64,000 bases of DNA from Anastatus disparis (taxonomy: Eukaryota; Arthropoda; Insecta; Hymenoptera; Eupelmidae): NCBI GenBank assembly GCA_017163975.1, contig JAFFSR010000095.1:154001-218000 (forward strand). The letters run 5' to 3'. Positions 20,911 to 32,179 of this stretch are shown here, piece by piece. Positions within the stretch are counted from its first letter, which is position 1, and every line of letters begins with the position of its first letter. A model generated the notes under the pieces. The model did not search any database. It worked only from the letters and a program-made list of their open reading frames with translations, and had not been told where the DNA came from. Position numbers and translations under genes: made by a program.

Positions 20911-21837
20911 TTAACAGCAGGCCGGAGTAGAACCTGATACCGACCGAGTAACAATTGAGTTGTTTGTTATTTACTCAAGTATTAATCGGTGTATCTTCAA
21001 AATAAAGGTTGATCGCAATAGATATTATTATTATGAATATCTATGCACAAGAAAAAAAAATCTACCGATTTGTTTTTGAGAAAAGTAAGGAACGCCGAAG
21101 TAAAAGATTATGTTTATAATATTTTCGCGTTCCTTACTTTTCTCAAAAACAAAGCGATAGATTTTTTTTTCTTGTGCATAAATATTTGTAATAATAATAT
21201 CTATTGCGCTTAAGAGGCGGTCGGGTCTATTCGCCGCTACATATAGGGTGGCGCTGCGGTCAGGTGAGAGAAATCTATTAAATATTTTTTATACAGCTAT
21301 TTACAATTTTCTGAGACGACAATATACTTTTAATGTTGTCATTTCCTCTAGCCATCTATATGTAGAATAATTATTAATACTTATCTTGTTTGAAAAGTCT
21401 GAAATATTGTTATAAAGCGAAAAATGCGATGCAACGTAGGACCGATGTAAACATGCGTGCACCTTCCCTTAGTGCGACAGAGAGAGCAATACTAAAGAAT
21501 GATGTATGCTAATGTTTACGTCGGCTCTACCTCGCGCCGCATTTTTCGCTTTATAACAATATTTTAGACTTTTCAAACAAAATTAATATTAATAATTATT
21601 CTACATATATATGGCTAGAGGAAATGACAAGATTAAAAGTATATTATTGTTTCAGTAAATTTTAAATTGCTATATAAAAAATATTTTATATTTTTCTCTC
21701 ACCTGACCGCAGCGCCACCAAGCGGCAAATGGTTCCGACCGCCTCTTAACCTTCAATTTGCAGATACACCGATTAATACTTGAGTAAATAACAAAAATGC
21801 CAATTAGACAAGGACAGCGAATCCGGCCTGCTCTTAA
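20911..21837 (+). mobile_element. TTAA foldback MITE, family C copy 4, interrupted
   Basis: TTAACAGCAGGCCGGAGTAG at the left and CCGGCCTGCTCTTAA at the right. It is split at 21210-21749 by a family E element inserted into the internal TTAA of TATTGCGCTTAACCTTCAA; the intact site is visible in copies at 25442 and 61291. The stretch 21838-22214 beyond it is AT-rich and unrecognised. Confidence 0.85.
21210..21749. mobile_element. TTAA foldback MITE, family E, nested in family C
   Basis: TTAAGAGGCGGTCGGGTCTA at the left and GGTTCCGACCGCCTCTTAA at the right. Long arms (GGTGGCGCTGCGGTCAGGTG against CACCTGACCGCAGCGCCACC; ATTTTTCGCTTTATAACA) fold on a centre near 21470. It shares the GCTAGAGGAAATGAC and CATTTTTCGCTTTA blocks with family D. 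Confidence 0.85.
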
Positions 21838-22214
21838 GATAAAAATAATAAAAATTTGTCAATTTTTGTTAGAACTTGATATTTACTTACAAAATATATT
21901 TAAGAATAATTTGTACTTATTTAAAATACAAAAAGTAATTAAATTTACGTAAAAAATCATTATAATTTTTTCAAATCTGAAAAACGCAATAAATAGACAA
22001 TTTTGTTGGAAACTGGACATTACATTTCAATAAATAGACAGGCAAATAAAATATAATTATTTTAAATAGAATTATTTTTTTAATTTAATTTAAGAACACA
22101 TAATGTTGAATTTTTAAATAAATAAAGATTTTATAAATATTTAAATAAATATCAATCGATTTAAAATCAATAACAATGATAAATATTGTTTAAATTTTTT
22201 TTATTGATAACCCA

Positions 22215-23650
22215 TACAGCATGGAATATTTATGGAAGCTTCCTGGAATATTGGCACGAAAGATTTGAAATATTTTAGGAATCTTCCATGAAATATTTCT
22301 GTAATATTCGTATGTCCTTGGTTCTTCCTCATGGAATATTGTTGGAAGATTCCAAGAATATTTCATTGAAAGATTTAGGACATCTCAGATCTTTCATTGA
22401 AATATTTCAGGAATTTTGCAGGAATATTTCATGAAATATTTCGTTAGAACATTCATGGAAAATTTCCAGAATATTGGAACGGAAGATTTAAAACATTTCA
22501 TGAACCTTTCATGGAATATGCACGAAAGATTTAAGAAATATTTCATGAAATATTCCATGAAATATTTCTGGAAGATTTTAGAAATCTATCGTAAAATATT
22601 CTGTCAAATATTTATGGAAGATTCGCAGAATATTGGCACGGAAGATTCGGAATATTTCAGGAATCTTCCATGAAATATTTCTTTAATATTCGTATGTCCT
22701 TGATTCTTCCTACATTGGCATATTCCATGGAATATTCTTGAGAGATTTCAAGAATATTTCAATGAGAGGTTTGGGTAATCTCTCATCTTTCATGAAATGT
22801 TTCTGGAAGATTTTTGGAAGAGGTGAAATGCTGTGAAGGAATAGTATATATATACATATGTTATATAATAACACATTAAACTTATACATTAATACATATA
22901 CGCATACATAAACATTTAGTAATAAAATTGCATTTTCATATTCGCTTCGACTTAACACATCAAAGCGCCGATACCCTTTCGCTTATGTAGTAAGTGAGGT
23001 ATCTTCCAACCGCTTGGGGATAAAACTCCCATTTAACGAACATCCCCCTATCGGCGTCACTGGAAACCTCCTGTAACGTTTCACGCAACCTTCCAACGAA
23101 AACTTCATGGAATCATTCTAGAATCTTTCATGCAATATTCCACTGGTAGATTACTTAAATCTTTCTGTGAAATATTTTGTGGAATATTTATGGAAGATTC
23201 ATGTAATATTCCGCTGTACGATTTCAATGTTTTTCGAGATCTTCCAATGAAATGTTTATGGAATCTTTCTGAAATCTTTCATGGAATATTACACCGAAAG
23301 ATTACTGAAATCTGTGAAATATTTCATAGAATATTTATGAAAGATTTATGTAATATTCCGCTGTAGGATTTTAAAGTTTTTTGGAATTTTTCAGCGAAAT
23401 GTTTATGAAATCTTTCTGAAATCTTTCATAAAATATTCTACTGGAAGATTACTTAAATCTTTCTGAAATCTTTCATGAAATATTCTACTGGAAGATTACT
23501 TAAATCTTTCTGTGGAATATTTCGTGAAATATTTCTGGAAGATTTATGTAATATTCCGCTGTACGATTTTAATGTTTATCGGAATCTTTTAGCGAAATGT
23601 TTATGTAATCTTACCGAAATGTTTCATGAAATATTCCATGCTGTGTGGGA
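22215..23650. repeat. degenerate array of GGAATATTTCATGGAAGATT-like words
   Basis: About 1.4 kb dominated by variants of ATGGAATATT, GGAAGATT, GAAATATTTC and TTAAATCTTTC, running on both strands in no fixed period. Larger duplicated blocks recur (TTCCACTGGTAGATTACTTAA near 23137 and variants near 23436 and 23488). A unique insert at about 22830-23090 breaks the array. Reading frames across it (such as 22416-22673, 23130-23366 and 23475-23735) are rich in Phe, Met, Ile and Tyr purely because of the repeat and are not taken as genes. Confidence 0.7.
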
Positions 23651-23711
23651 AATCAACAACATTCAATTCCTGAAGTGCATTTTCTTAAGGATTATTTTTT
23701 CTAACTTCTCT

Positions 23712-24773
23712 CTAAGCAAATTCTACCTTTCTTAATGATTGCTGCATTGTACTTTTATATTCACGTAAAATGATTCTCCATTTTTCTTTTAACTCTCTAA
23801 AAATTGCAACATCACATGGTTGGATGATGTGTGTAGCATTAGGAAACAATGGATACATAATTATATTATGATCAAGGCAGAAATCACTTAAATGGAGATC
23901 CATATGTGATCTGTGTCCATCGACAGAAAAAAGGACTGAGAATTCTACACTATTTCGTAAGCACCAAGGATAGAATACATTTGCTTATTATTCGTAGAAT
24001 GCTGTTGAAGCCATCCAACCATTATCTGATCTTCCTATAGCCCAGTCGTCAGGAACAGATTCTGCTAAATAAGATGGTACTCATTGATAAGGGTACATTA
24101 TCATAGGAGGTAAGACATCACCAGCAACAGAGAATGTACATAGTACTGTGTACACTGCTTTTTCATCACCAGGAGCAACTTTATAAAAATTTAACTTATT
24201 ATTAACTCCTAACAACTTTCCGCTTTTTGGTGTTACCTTGACACTTGTCTCATCTGCCTTGAAAATTCTGTTTGGATCGTTAAAAACATTTTCAAAACCA
24301 TTTTCTTCCAAATATTTTTTACATTCCAAATGCCACTTTCTTAAAATAGGTTTAGTGACTGAAGCTCTACATTTAGAAATCACTTCAGCATTTTTCTTTT
24401 TTACCTCTGGATGTCTTCCTAAAAATCTATTCAACCAATTAATACCTGGTCTATTGTTTGTAAAAACTGATTCTCTTTTATTTTCTTTTAAGATACGTTG
24501 AACAGCATCTTTGACTTCATTGGGGTGATTCGGATGACCAATTTTTGCTCTACCAATGATCTAATTTTTTATACAAATTTCTTCCTCCGTAGTTAAAATT
24601 GTCGATGGACCTTTTCTGCAATGATCTGGAACTAAGCCAGTGAGTTTAGAATGCAGCGTTGACTTGGAGACTCCAAATTACTGTGAAACTTTTCTAAGTG
24701 ATTCTCCATTTCAAACAGCATGGAGAGCTTTGTCCAGGTCTTCTTGTGCATAATTTATTGTCTTCTTTTTCAT
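23712..24773 (-). pseudogene. pogo/Tigger-like DDE transposase, inactivated
   Basis: Starting at the ATG at 24773 (MKKKTINYAQEDLDKALHAV), a pipsqueak/CENP-B-like helix-turn-helix follows (FGVSKSTLHSKL). Next is a segment around EKKNAEVISKCRA-type helices, then the DDE domain of the Tc1/mariner-pogo group. The first Asp is in FKADETSVKV, the second in SVDGHRSH, and the third in IIQPCDVAIFRELK. In-frame stops occur after residue 20, near residue 33, before IIGRAK, after MYPYQ and twice near AFYE, so the gene is dead although all three catalytic acids remain. About 350 codons, shorter than full Tigger proteins, which have a longer tail. TA-flanked inverted termini were not located. Confidence 0.8.
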
Positions 24774-25441
24774 AACCTAAATGTACAAATCATAAAAAAT
24801 TAATTGTAATTCAAATGTAATGAAAAAAAAAAGAAAATTTTAGAGTTGATATCATGAAATATTAAGATATTACGTACATATAGTTTTTAAAATTAAATTA
24901 TTAGTTGAAAGTGTTATATACATTTTTTTTAAATGGTACATTTTTCATTTTGTTTAAGAAATGTATTTACTCACTTATTGCACTAATTTCCTTTACAAAA
25001 ATATTCATGAAAAAGAATCACAGCAACACTGGACACAATAATTACAACTGATGTAATTAATAAATGTATTTCTGAAGTTAAACTGAACTGTTAGATTTCT
25101 TTCTGAAGTAGCTATTTTAATATATCTATAAAAAAGAAAGAATGAATCATTGATCAAAATTCAATTTCAGCGATACTTAAATAATCTTATTTCTTGTATT
25201 TAAGATAATTTATATTTATATAAAAACTAATTATATGAATATAACTGATATGTTTGATTTTAAATTAATTTGTAATAATGAGAAAATAAAAAAATTATTA
25301 GTATTAAGTGAAAATAATCAGAATTTTCTACATTTATTTTTTTAAGATTTGTTTAATATAAATTTACCAAAATTAAATAATTTCTACTATTGTTTTAAAA
25401 AAATAAATAAACTTTAATTCGATAGATAACATAAATACGAC

Positions 25442-25833
25442 TTAACGGCAGGCCGGAGTAGAACCTGATACCGACCGAGTAACAATTGAGTTGTTTGTTA
25501 TTTACTCAAGTATTAATCGGTGTATCTTTAAAATAAAGGTTGAGCGCAATAGATATTATTATTATGAACATCTATGCACAAGAAAAAAAAAATCTACCGA
25601 TTTGTTTTCGAGAAAAGTAAGGAACGCCGAAGTAAAAGATTATGTTTATAATATTTTCGCGTTCCTTACTTTTCTCAAAAACAAAGCGATAGATTTTTTT
25701 TTCTTGTGCATAAATATTTGTAATAATAATATCTATTGCGCTTAACCTTCAATTTGCAGATACACCGATTAGTACTTGAGTAAATAACAAAAATGCCAAT
25801 TAGACAAGGACAGCAAATCCGGCCTGCTCTTAA
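25442..25833 (+). mobile_element. TTAA foldback MITE, family C copy 5
   Basis: TTAACGGCAGGCCGGAGTAG to ATCCGGCCTGCTCTTAA. Both arms are well preserved, and the intact internal TTAA (ATTGCGCTTAACCTTC) marks the site used by family E in copy 4. The interval 24774-25441 before it is AT-rich with nothing recognised. Confidence 0.85.
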
Positions 25834-25905
25834 ACAGTTCATGAAACTCATCTTATTTGAGGTTAGTTTTGTATATTTTTATACCTGTCCATTTGGTGTG
25901 ACTAA

Positions 25906-26557
25906 CAAGGAGAGTGCATTGCATTTGGGTCTCGGATTTTCTTCCAGCTTTGGGATCTTCTTTCTTACATAAAATCATAAAAAAAAGCCGCGTCCGTTCG
26001 GTCCAACGCTCGATTTTTTTCGAGTTATGAGCAGTTTTGTCTGTTTTGTTGAAAAATTTGCATCTTTTTTATAATTTTACAGTTTTCGAACTACTTATTC
26101 TATAAGGTTTTTACTGATTGCATATTAAAGTTGAGATTAAAACCTTTTGATTGAAAAAAAACGTGTCCAAAAAACTCAAGTTGTTAAAAACTTATGAGGA
26201 GTTGGAAAATGTTGCATTTATTTTCTATGCATATTTTCAGCTAAATATTTGCGCTATTTTTATTCCCTCATAACTTTTTAACAACTTGAGTTTTTTTAAC
26301 ACGTTTTTTTTTAATCGTAAGGTTTTAATCTCAACTTTAATATGCAATCAATAAAAACCTTATAGAATAAGTAGTTCAAAAACTGTAACATTATAAAGAA
26401 GATGCAAATTTTTTAACAAAACAGACAAAACTCCTCATAACTCGAAAAAATCGAGCGTTGGACCGAACGGACGCGGCCTTTTTTATGATTTTATGTAAGA
26501 AAAAAGATCCCAAAGCTGGAAGAAAATCCGAAACCCAAATGCAATGCACTCTCCTTG
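25906..26557. mobile_element. foldback with TAA target duplication (Harbinger-like)
   Basis: Near-perfect 320-bp arms from CAAGGAGAGTGCATTGCATT to its complement, flanked by TAA at 25903-25905 and 26558-26560. TAA/TTA 3-bp duplications are typical of PIF/Harbinger. Inner arms include CCGCGTCCGTTCGGTCC. No ORF. Arms are nearly identical, so it is fairly recent. Confidence 0.7.
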
Positions 26558-26677
26558 TAAGTTAAAAATTGAAAGAACAAATTGACAACATATTTATGAT
26601 GAAAAGCGTCATGTATTCGACTTTTTCACAATATAATATTGTTAATTAATATTTAAAATTATAAAATAATAACTTAC

Positions 26678-26801
26678 AATACTGTGCAAGAGTAAGATCA
26701 CGTTTATAGCTGAAACTTAATAACAACAAGCGTATGCGTTCGTCTTGTAATAATATCGAGAAATCGTTTTCAGACGGCGTGCCGCTCACTTTAAACTTAC
26801 A
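26678..26801 (-). pseudogene. unrecognised exon-like fragment
   Basis: On the minus strand a 41-codon open stretch with balanced composition (SGTPSENDFSILLQDERIR, then SFSYKRDLTLAQYC) ends at a strong splice-donor sequence ATTGTAAGTT at 26678/26677. The upstream side is cut by the family A element at 26804. Codon composition is far less AT-biased than the surroundings, which suggests a real former exon. I cannot name the protein, and no partner exon is visible. Confidence 0.3.
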
Positions 26802-26803
26802 TT

Positions 26804-27186
26804 TTAAGAGGAGGTCACGCATCTCTGTCCGTTTTTTAATGAAAGAATTGAGTTTTATACAGAAACCAATAACTTTAGCAAAAAATGAAGAGAAAGCCGC
26901 ATCTCGTATAAAAAAAAGCAATATTTTCTTTGATAAGGAAGAATTAATTTTATTGCTTCGTTTTCAAGAAAACCTTGAAAAACTTAAATCATAGAGATTA
27001 GGGTGGACAATTTTGGTTGTTAAAGGTTTTCTTGAGAACGAAGCAATAAAATTAATTTTTTCTTATCAAAGAAAATATTCCTCTTTTTGATACAAGATGC
27101 GGCTTTCTTTTCATTTTTTGCTAAAGTTATTATAAAAAATCATTTCTTTGATTAGAAAAGGACAGAGATACGTGACCTCCTCTTAA
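26804..27186. mobile_element. TTAA foldback MITE, family A copy 7
   Basis: TTAAGAGGAGGTCACGCATC to GTGACCTCCTCTTAA, with GAGAAAGCCGCATCTCG arms and a small deletion in the right arm near 27131. It lies in the loop of the giant palindrome. 27187-27384 holds nothing recognised. Confidence 0.85.
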
Positions 27187-27918
27187 GACAAAAAAATAAT
27201 TTTTCACATAATTACGCATATTAAATATTTCACTAATGAAGTTTTTAAGTGATAACAATAAAAATTATTTTATATATATTTAATTTCTATTTATAAGTAA
27301 GATTTGTCCAGTTACCGATGCATGTCCAGCTACCGGATCATTCATCCTATTGTTTAGTTTTTTAAGACGAACAAACTTCATTTTCAAAGTTTTTTGCTAA
27401 AATAAATAATTAAAAAAATATGTTGAAAAAATTTTTTTTTGCAATAATTATTGTTAAATAAAAAATTTTCAAAAAACAAATACAACAGTTATTATTTTTA
27501 CGTGCTACCCTGATTTTAAAAAAAACGTCGAAATTGGACAATAATAACCGAGATACAATGAATTTTTAATCGGAATATGAATTATAACTCGCCAGATCAA
27601 TTCTCTTGCGAGGCAGGAAAGGTGACTCTGTTTAACTAGTAGCAATCTTGATCACTTTCATATTAATTTTTAACATTGCAAAATAATTATTTCATCTCTG
27701 ATATAATGGGATCATAAACTTCAAGTATTATACTAGCTGTGATAAAAATATCAGTCCTTAATCCTTATAAATAAACAATTGAGAGATATGATTATCATAA
27801 AGTCTCTACCATGGCGTTTTTAGGTGAAATTTTTAACGTACATTTCACCTCTTTTTAATAAACAAATAGAATATCTCATAAAATAATTAATATTTTTTTA
27901 TGAAATTTTTATGGTAAC

Positions 27919-28355
27919 TTAAGAGGCGGTCGGAACCAAATCGGTGACTTGCGGTATATATCAAGTCAGCATTTTTCGCTTTACGATAATATTTTGTATA
28001 TTTTGATGGCTTAAACTAATTCAAATTATTCTTTATATACATGACTAGAGGAAATGACTATATTTTTACCATATAAATAAGTAAATAAATTATTATAAGC
28101 ATTTATTACAAATATCAAACTGACTTGACATATACCGCATGCAAAAAACTGTCGTGTCGATTGTTAGGTGGCATTTTTCGCTTTATAACAATATTTTGTA
28201 TATTTTTGTGGCTTTAACTATTTTAAATTATTGTTTATATACATGACTAGAGGAAATGACTATATTTTTACCATATTAATAAATGAATAAATTATTATAA
28301 GCATTTATTACAAGCATCGAAGTAAATCACCGATTTGGTTCCGACCGCCTCTTAA
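27919..28355. mobile_element. TTAA MITE, family D copy 1
   Basis: TTAAGAGGCGGTCGGAACCA to GGTTCCGACCGCCTCTTAA with end pairing of about 30 bp (AATCGGTGACTTGC against AAATCACCGATT). The interior contains two direct copies of a 190-bp block (CATTTTTCGCTTTA, ATGACTAGAGGAAATGACTA, AATTATTATAAGCATTTATT). Family D and E share this block. Confidence 0.85.
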
Positions 28356-28788
28356 GAGGCGGTCGGAACCAAATCGGTGACTTGCTGTATATATCAAGTC
28401 AGCATTTTTCGCTTCACGATAATATTTTGTATATTTTTATGGATTAAACTATTTCAAATTATTCTTTATATACATGACTAGAGGAAATGACTATATTTTT
28501 ACCATATGAATAAGTAAATAAATTATTATAAGCATTTATTACAAATATCAAACTGACTTGATATATACCGCATGCAAAAAACTGTCGTGTCGATTGTTAG
28601 GTGGCATTTTTCGCTTTATAACAATATTTTGTATATTTTTGTGGCTTTAACTATTTTAAATTATTCTTTATATACATGACTAGAGGAAATGACTATATTT
28701 GTACCATATTAATAAATGAATAAATTATTATAAGCATTTATTACAAGCACCGAACTAAGTCACCGATTTGGTTCCGACCGCTTCTTAA
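28352..28788. mobile_element. TTAA MITE, family D copy 2, abutting copy 1
   Basis: A second, nearly identical and same-oriented unit that reuses the TTAA at 28352-28355 and ends CGACCGCTTCTTAA. The opposite arm of the giant palindrome (near 20045) carries the empty site, reading as the complement of GTAACTTGAGGATAATAAG. Confidence 0.85.
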
Positions 28789-29041
28789 GGATAATAAGAG
28801 ACACATTTTTGTTGAATTACAAACATGTACATCCTTTTTTTATCAAATGACAAATATTTGAAAATTTCGCGATTTTCGATTTTTGTTTATCATTATTTAT
28901 AAAATTTATTAACCGATTTTAATCAATGACGTCTCAAATTAATCATCTTCGAAACACCTACGAATAGTATAATTTCCATATACTAAATCGCAAACGATTT
29001 CAAGCTACCTAAAAAAAAGTAATTTTTACGAATTTTGCACC

Positions 29042-29430
29042 TTAAGAGCAGGCCGGATTCACTGTCCTTGTCTAATTCAGATTTTTGTTATTTACTCAAG
29101 TATTAATCGATGTATCTGCAAATTGAAGCTTAAGCGCAATAGATATTATTATTACAAATATCTATGCACAAGAAAAAAATCTATCGCTTTGTTTTTGAGA
29201 AAAGTAAGTAACGCGAAAATATTATAAACGTAAACTTTTACTTCGGCGTTCCTTACTTTTCTCAAAAACAAAGCGGTAAATTTTTTTTTTCTTGTGCATA
29301 AATGTTCATAATAATAATATCAATTGCGCTCAACTTTTAATTTGAAGATACATCGTTTAATACTTGAGTAAATAATAAACAACTCAATTGTTACTCGGTC
29401 GATATCAGGTTCTCTCCGGCCTGCCGTTAA
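29042..29430 (-). mobile_element. TTAA foldback MITE, family C copy 6 (reverse)
   Basis: TTAAGAGCAGGCCGGATTCA to GGCCTGCCGTTAA. Occupies the same position in the right arm of the giant palindrome as copy 2 in the left arm, with the same flanks on both sides. Confidence 0.85.
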
Positions 29431-29627
29431 ATCATTATTTACAAATTCCTGACGGCTCAAATTTTTAGAGTCTCTCAAGAATTTTATTTCTAATTATCCA
29501 ACAAAGCCATTTTTAGTGGTGTGCACTTGTTACTAATTACATTATATATTTCGACTAATTCTACTGGACTATGATGTCGGTATTATTACCGAAAATCTCA
29601 TTGAATGCACGATTCGGATCTGAAGAG

Positions 29628-30016
29628 TTAAGAGCAGGTCGAATATATCTGTTATTTTTTAATCAAAGAATCGAGTTTTTTTGCAATAACCTATAACTTT
29701 AGCAAAAAATAAAGAGATAGCCCTATCTCGTATTATAAAAAGCAATATCTTCTTTGATGAAAAAGAATTGATTTTATTGTTTCGTTTTCAAAAAAGCCTT
29801 GAAAAACTTGAAACATAGAGGTTAGGGTAAACAATTTGATTTTCTAAGGTTTTCTTGAAAATGAATAGATAAAATCAATTATTTCTCATCAAAGAAAATA
29901 TTGCTTTTTGTAATACGAGATGGGGCTATCTCTTTGTTTTTTGCTAAAGTTATTAGTTATTGCAAAAAAATAATTCTTTGATTAGAAAAGGACGGAGATA
30001 CGTGACCTCCTTTTAA
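29628..30016. mobile_element. TTAA foldback MITE, family A copy 8
   Basis: TTAAGAGCAGGTCGAATATA to ACGTGACCTCCTTTTAA. The right half is almost identical to the orphan half copy at 18699-18859. It abuts a family P foldback. Confidence 0.85.
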
Positions 30017-30899
30017 TAAATAACTTGATAAATTATTAGGAAACTAGAAGAAATAAGATTCTAAAGAAATTAATATTGAGTTGCAAATTAATTTATATAA
30101 CAATTCATATGATTTGCAACTTAATATTGATTTTTTATATTTTTGTTTCTTAATTCAATTGTTTTTTTATTTATAAGTTTACGAAATAATACCCTCAATA
30201 ATTATTTTCTATTTAAGGAAAAAACAGAAACGAGGTCAGGCTATAGTAGTGTCAGCTCTTCAAAGAAGAAAGAGCTACGATTCTACTGAGAATGTTATGG
30301 CTTTATATATCTGCGTGTTCGAAATTTATATAAGGAATATTTCGGTTCGACTTTAAGTCACTAGGCAAAGTTTATTTAAGTTTTGTTATCCCTTTTACAA
30401 ATTTTTAAGACGCAGATATATGAGACTAGAACATTTTCCGTTTGATCGTATTAGAAGCTTTTCAATCTTTAACCTTTAGAGGACGGGGGTGGTCCCTTTA
30501 GAGACCACCCTGAGAATACACTATTTAATAAACATTAAAACATTAAAATAAATATTTAAACATTAAATAGGTTATGAGGTTTAACTCGTTTTTGCTTTTT
30601 TTTTTAAATCGGAAATAACTATCGGGAATATTATCTTGTAAAGTTATAATTAATAAAGAAAACTAATAACGATAATAAAACAATTAAATTATAAACAAAA
30701 ATATAAAAGGTTCCAAAAAAATCAATATTAAGTTACAAACTATGTAAATTATTATATAAATTAATTTGCAACTCAATATTGATTTCTTTGGACTCTTATT
30801 TATTCTTATTTCCTAATTCTTTGTAAAATGATTTATCAAATGATTTTTTAAATGATAAATCGCGCCAAATCGTCACTTAATTATTTGATAAATCATTTT
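30017..30899. mobile_element. family P foldback with conserved core (AATATTGAGTTGCAA word)
   Basis: Outer arms: ATTAATATTGAGTTGCAAAT near 30070 pairs with ATTTGCAACTCAATATTGAT near 30765. Inner core 30215-30595 (AACGAGGT, GTGTCAGCTCTTC, GAAAGAGCT, CTTTATATATCTGCGT, GACTTTAAGTCACTAGG) is homologous to the cores at 58778-59141 and 62330-62668. An extra hairpin (GGTGGTCCCTTTAGAGACCA) lies at about 30488-30512. The left terminus is missing at the family A junction; the right side passes through AAATGATTT words. Confidence 0.55.
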
Positions 30900-30948
30900 C
30901 CTGGTAGAAAATAAGCCAATTGAAATAGTCGATTTAGTAACTCTTAGG

Positions 30949-31198
30949 CTTAGAGCATATACTACTGGAGGCAGCTCTGAATGCACCGTGCGCGTGATTA
31001 GGCTAAGAAAGAGAAAAATATACTAAGGTTGATAGCTATCTCTATCTCTCAGTCATGTGATAAGGGGGTAGGGATTGAAACAAACCAATCACGTGTCGGA
31101 GAAAAAGAGATATCTGTCAACCTTAATATACCTTCCTCTCTCAACTTAACCACGCGCACGGCGCATTTGAAGCTGCCTCCAGTAGTATATGCTCTAAG
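30949..31198. mobile_element. hAT-like foldback MITE with 8-bp target duplication
   Basis: Perfect 8-bp direct repeats CTCTTAGG at 30941-30948 and 31199-31206 flank a 250-bp palindrome starting CTTAGAGCATATACTACTGG and ending with its complement. Inner arms include AGGCAGCT and AAGGTTGA. The 8-bp duplication is the hallmark of hAT transposons. No coding capacity. Confidence 0.8.
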
Positions 31199-31934
31199 CT
31201 CTTAGGCAATTTGTTTAATCTACGATTGAAAGAAAGGTTAACTATTGGTTGATCAACGGTTGGACAAAGAAATGAAATACATTTTAAATATTTAAAACCC
31301 TATTTAAAATGTACGTACGTAAATAATGTAAATACATATATGTGTTTATGTCGCCGTAGACCGAATTCGGCTCAACATCTATTGACCCAGTTGAATTTGT
31401 ATCGACATCGCGTACGTCTTGGCTCGCCTCTCAACTATATTTAAATGCTTCTATACGTTTTTAGTGACATATAGAAGCTTTCCATACAAACCCGGGGTCG
31501 TATGGATTATAAATATGTTCAGACTAGTCAACTTAGTTAGACCATATGACGCGAACGCACCTATGCTCACAACTGACTTTAACATTTTCTTAACCATAAA
31601 AGAAATTTGGGTTTTGCGAACAGCAATGCGAAAAAATTAAAGATTAATGTTTACAAATGAAAAAATAATGAAAGAGTGACAGCAACTGATTTTGTCACAT
31701 TATCAAAAAATTCTAAAGAAACATTATTATTTATTAATGTTAAAAACATGGAAAAATAATTCAATTAATAAAAAAAATGTAATGTAAATAAAAATATTGT
31801 GTCAATTCGATTTAAATTATTCAGTCGAACGCATTAATATGTTGGAGTTAATGTGTAGTTTGCTCGTGTTATGAATGTTTTGTTTTAATTTTTGTTATAG
31901 TCCCTCATTCGGCCTACAACGACATTAAATTATC

Positions 31935-32022
31935 TACGTAACTTGGGTGTACAAAGGATGAATATAGTCTCGACAAATATTAGCCTCGTCCATATTCATC
32001 CTTCGTACGCCCAAGTTACGTA
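31935..32022. repeat. short hairpin
   Basis: TACGTAACTTGGGTGTACAA plus AGGATGAATAT pairs with ATATTCATCCT and CGTACGCCCAAGTTACGTA around a 25-base loop. Possibly a very short foldback. Confidence 0.6.
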
Positions 32023-32130
32023 TATAACTAATATACGTATATGTTAAACTTGTATTGGCATCTCATACGATATTCAAATTTTTAAACATTAGACTTCACG
32101 TTTTTATACTCCTTTAGGGAGTATTCAATT

Positions 32131-32179
<49 letters not shown>

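Larger units (their letters stand above)
19250..29575. repeat. giant imperfect palindrome, about 10.3 kb
   Basis: Three block pairs are inverted and collinear. 19250-19397 pairs with 29431-29575 (TAGTCCAGTAGAATTAG against CTAATTCTACTGGACTA). 19788-20185 pairs with 29041-28789 plus 27918-27790 (AAATCGTTTACGATTTAGTA and its complement; GATGTACATGTTTGTAATTC and its complement). 20770-20905 pairs with 27545-27385 (TTTTTATTCAACAATAATTA and its complement). A family C MITE sits at the same site in both arms (19398 and 29042), so it predates the inversion. Other MITEs are private to one arm. The 20911-27384 loop contains non-paired material. Confidence 0.75.

Noticed and set aside
31419..31640. 73-codon open frame
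   Set aside because: No recognisable motif, no splice context, lies in repeat-derived DNA.
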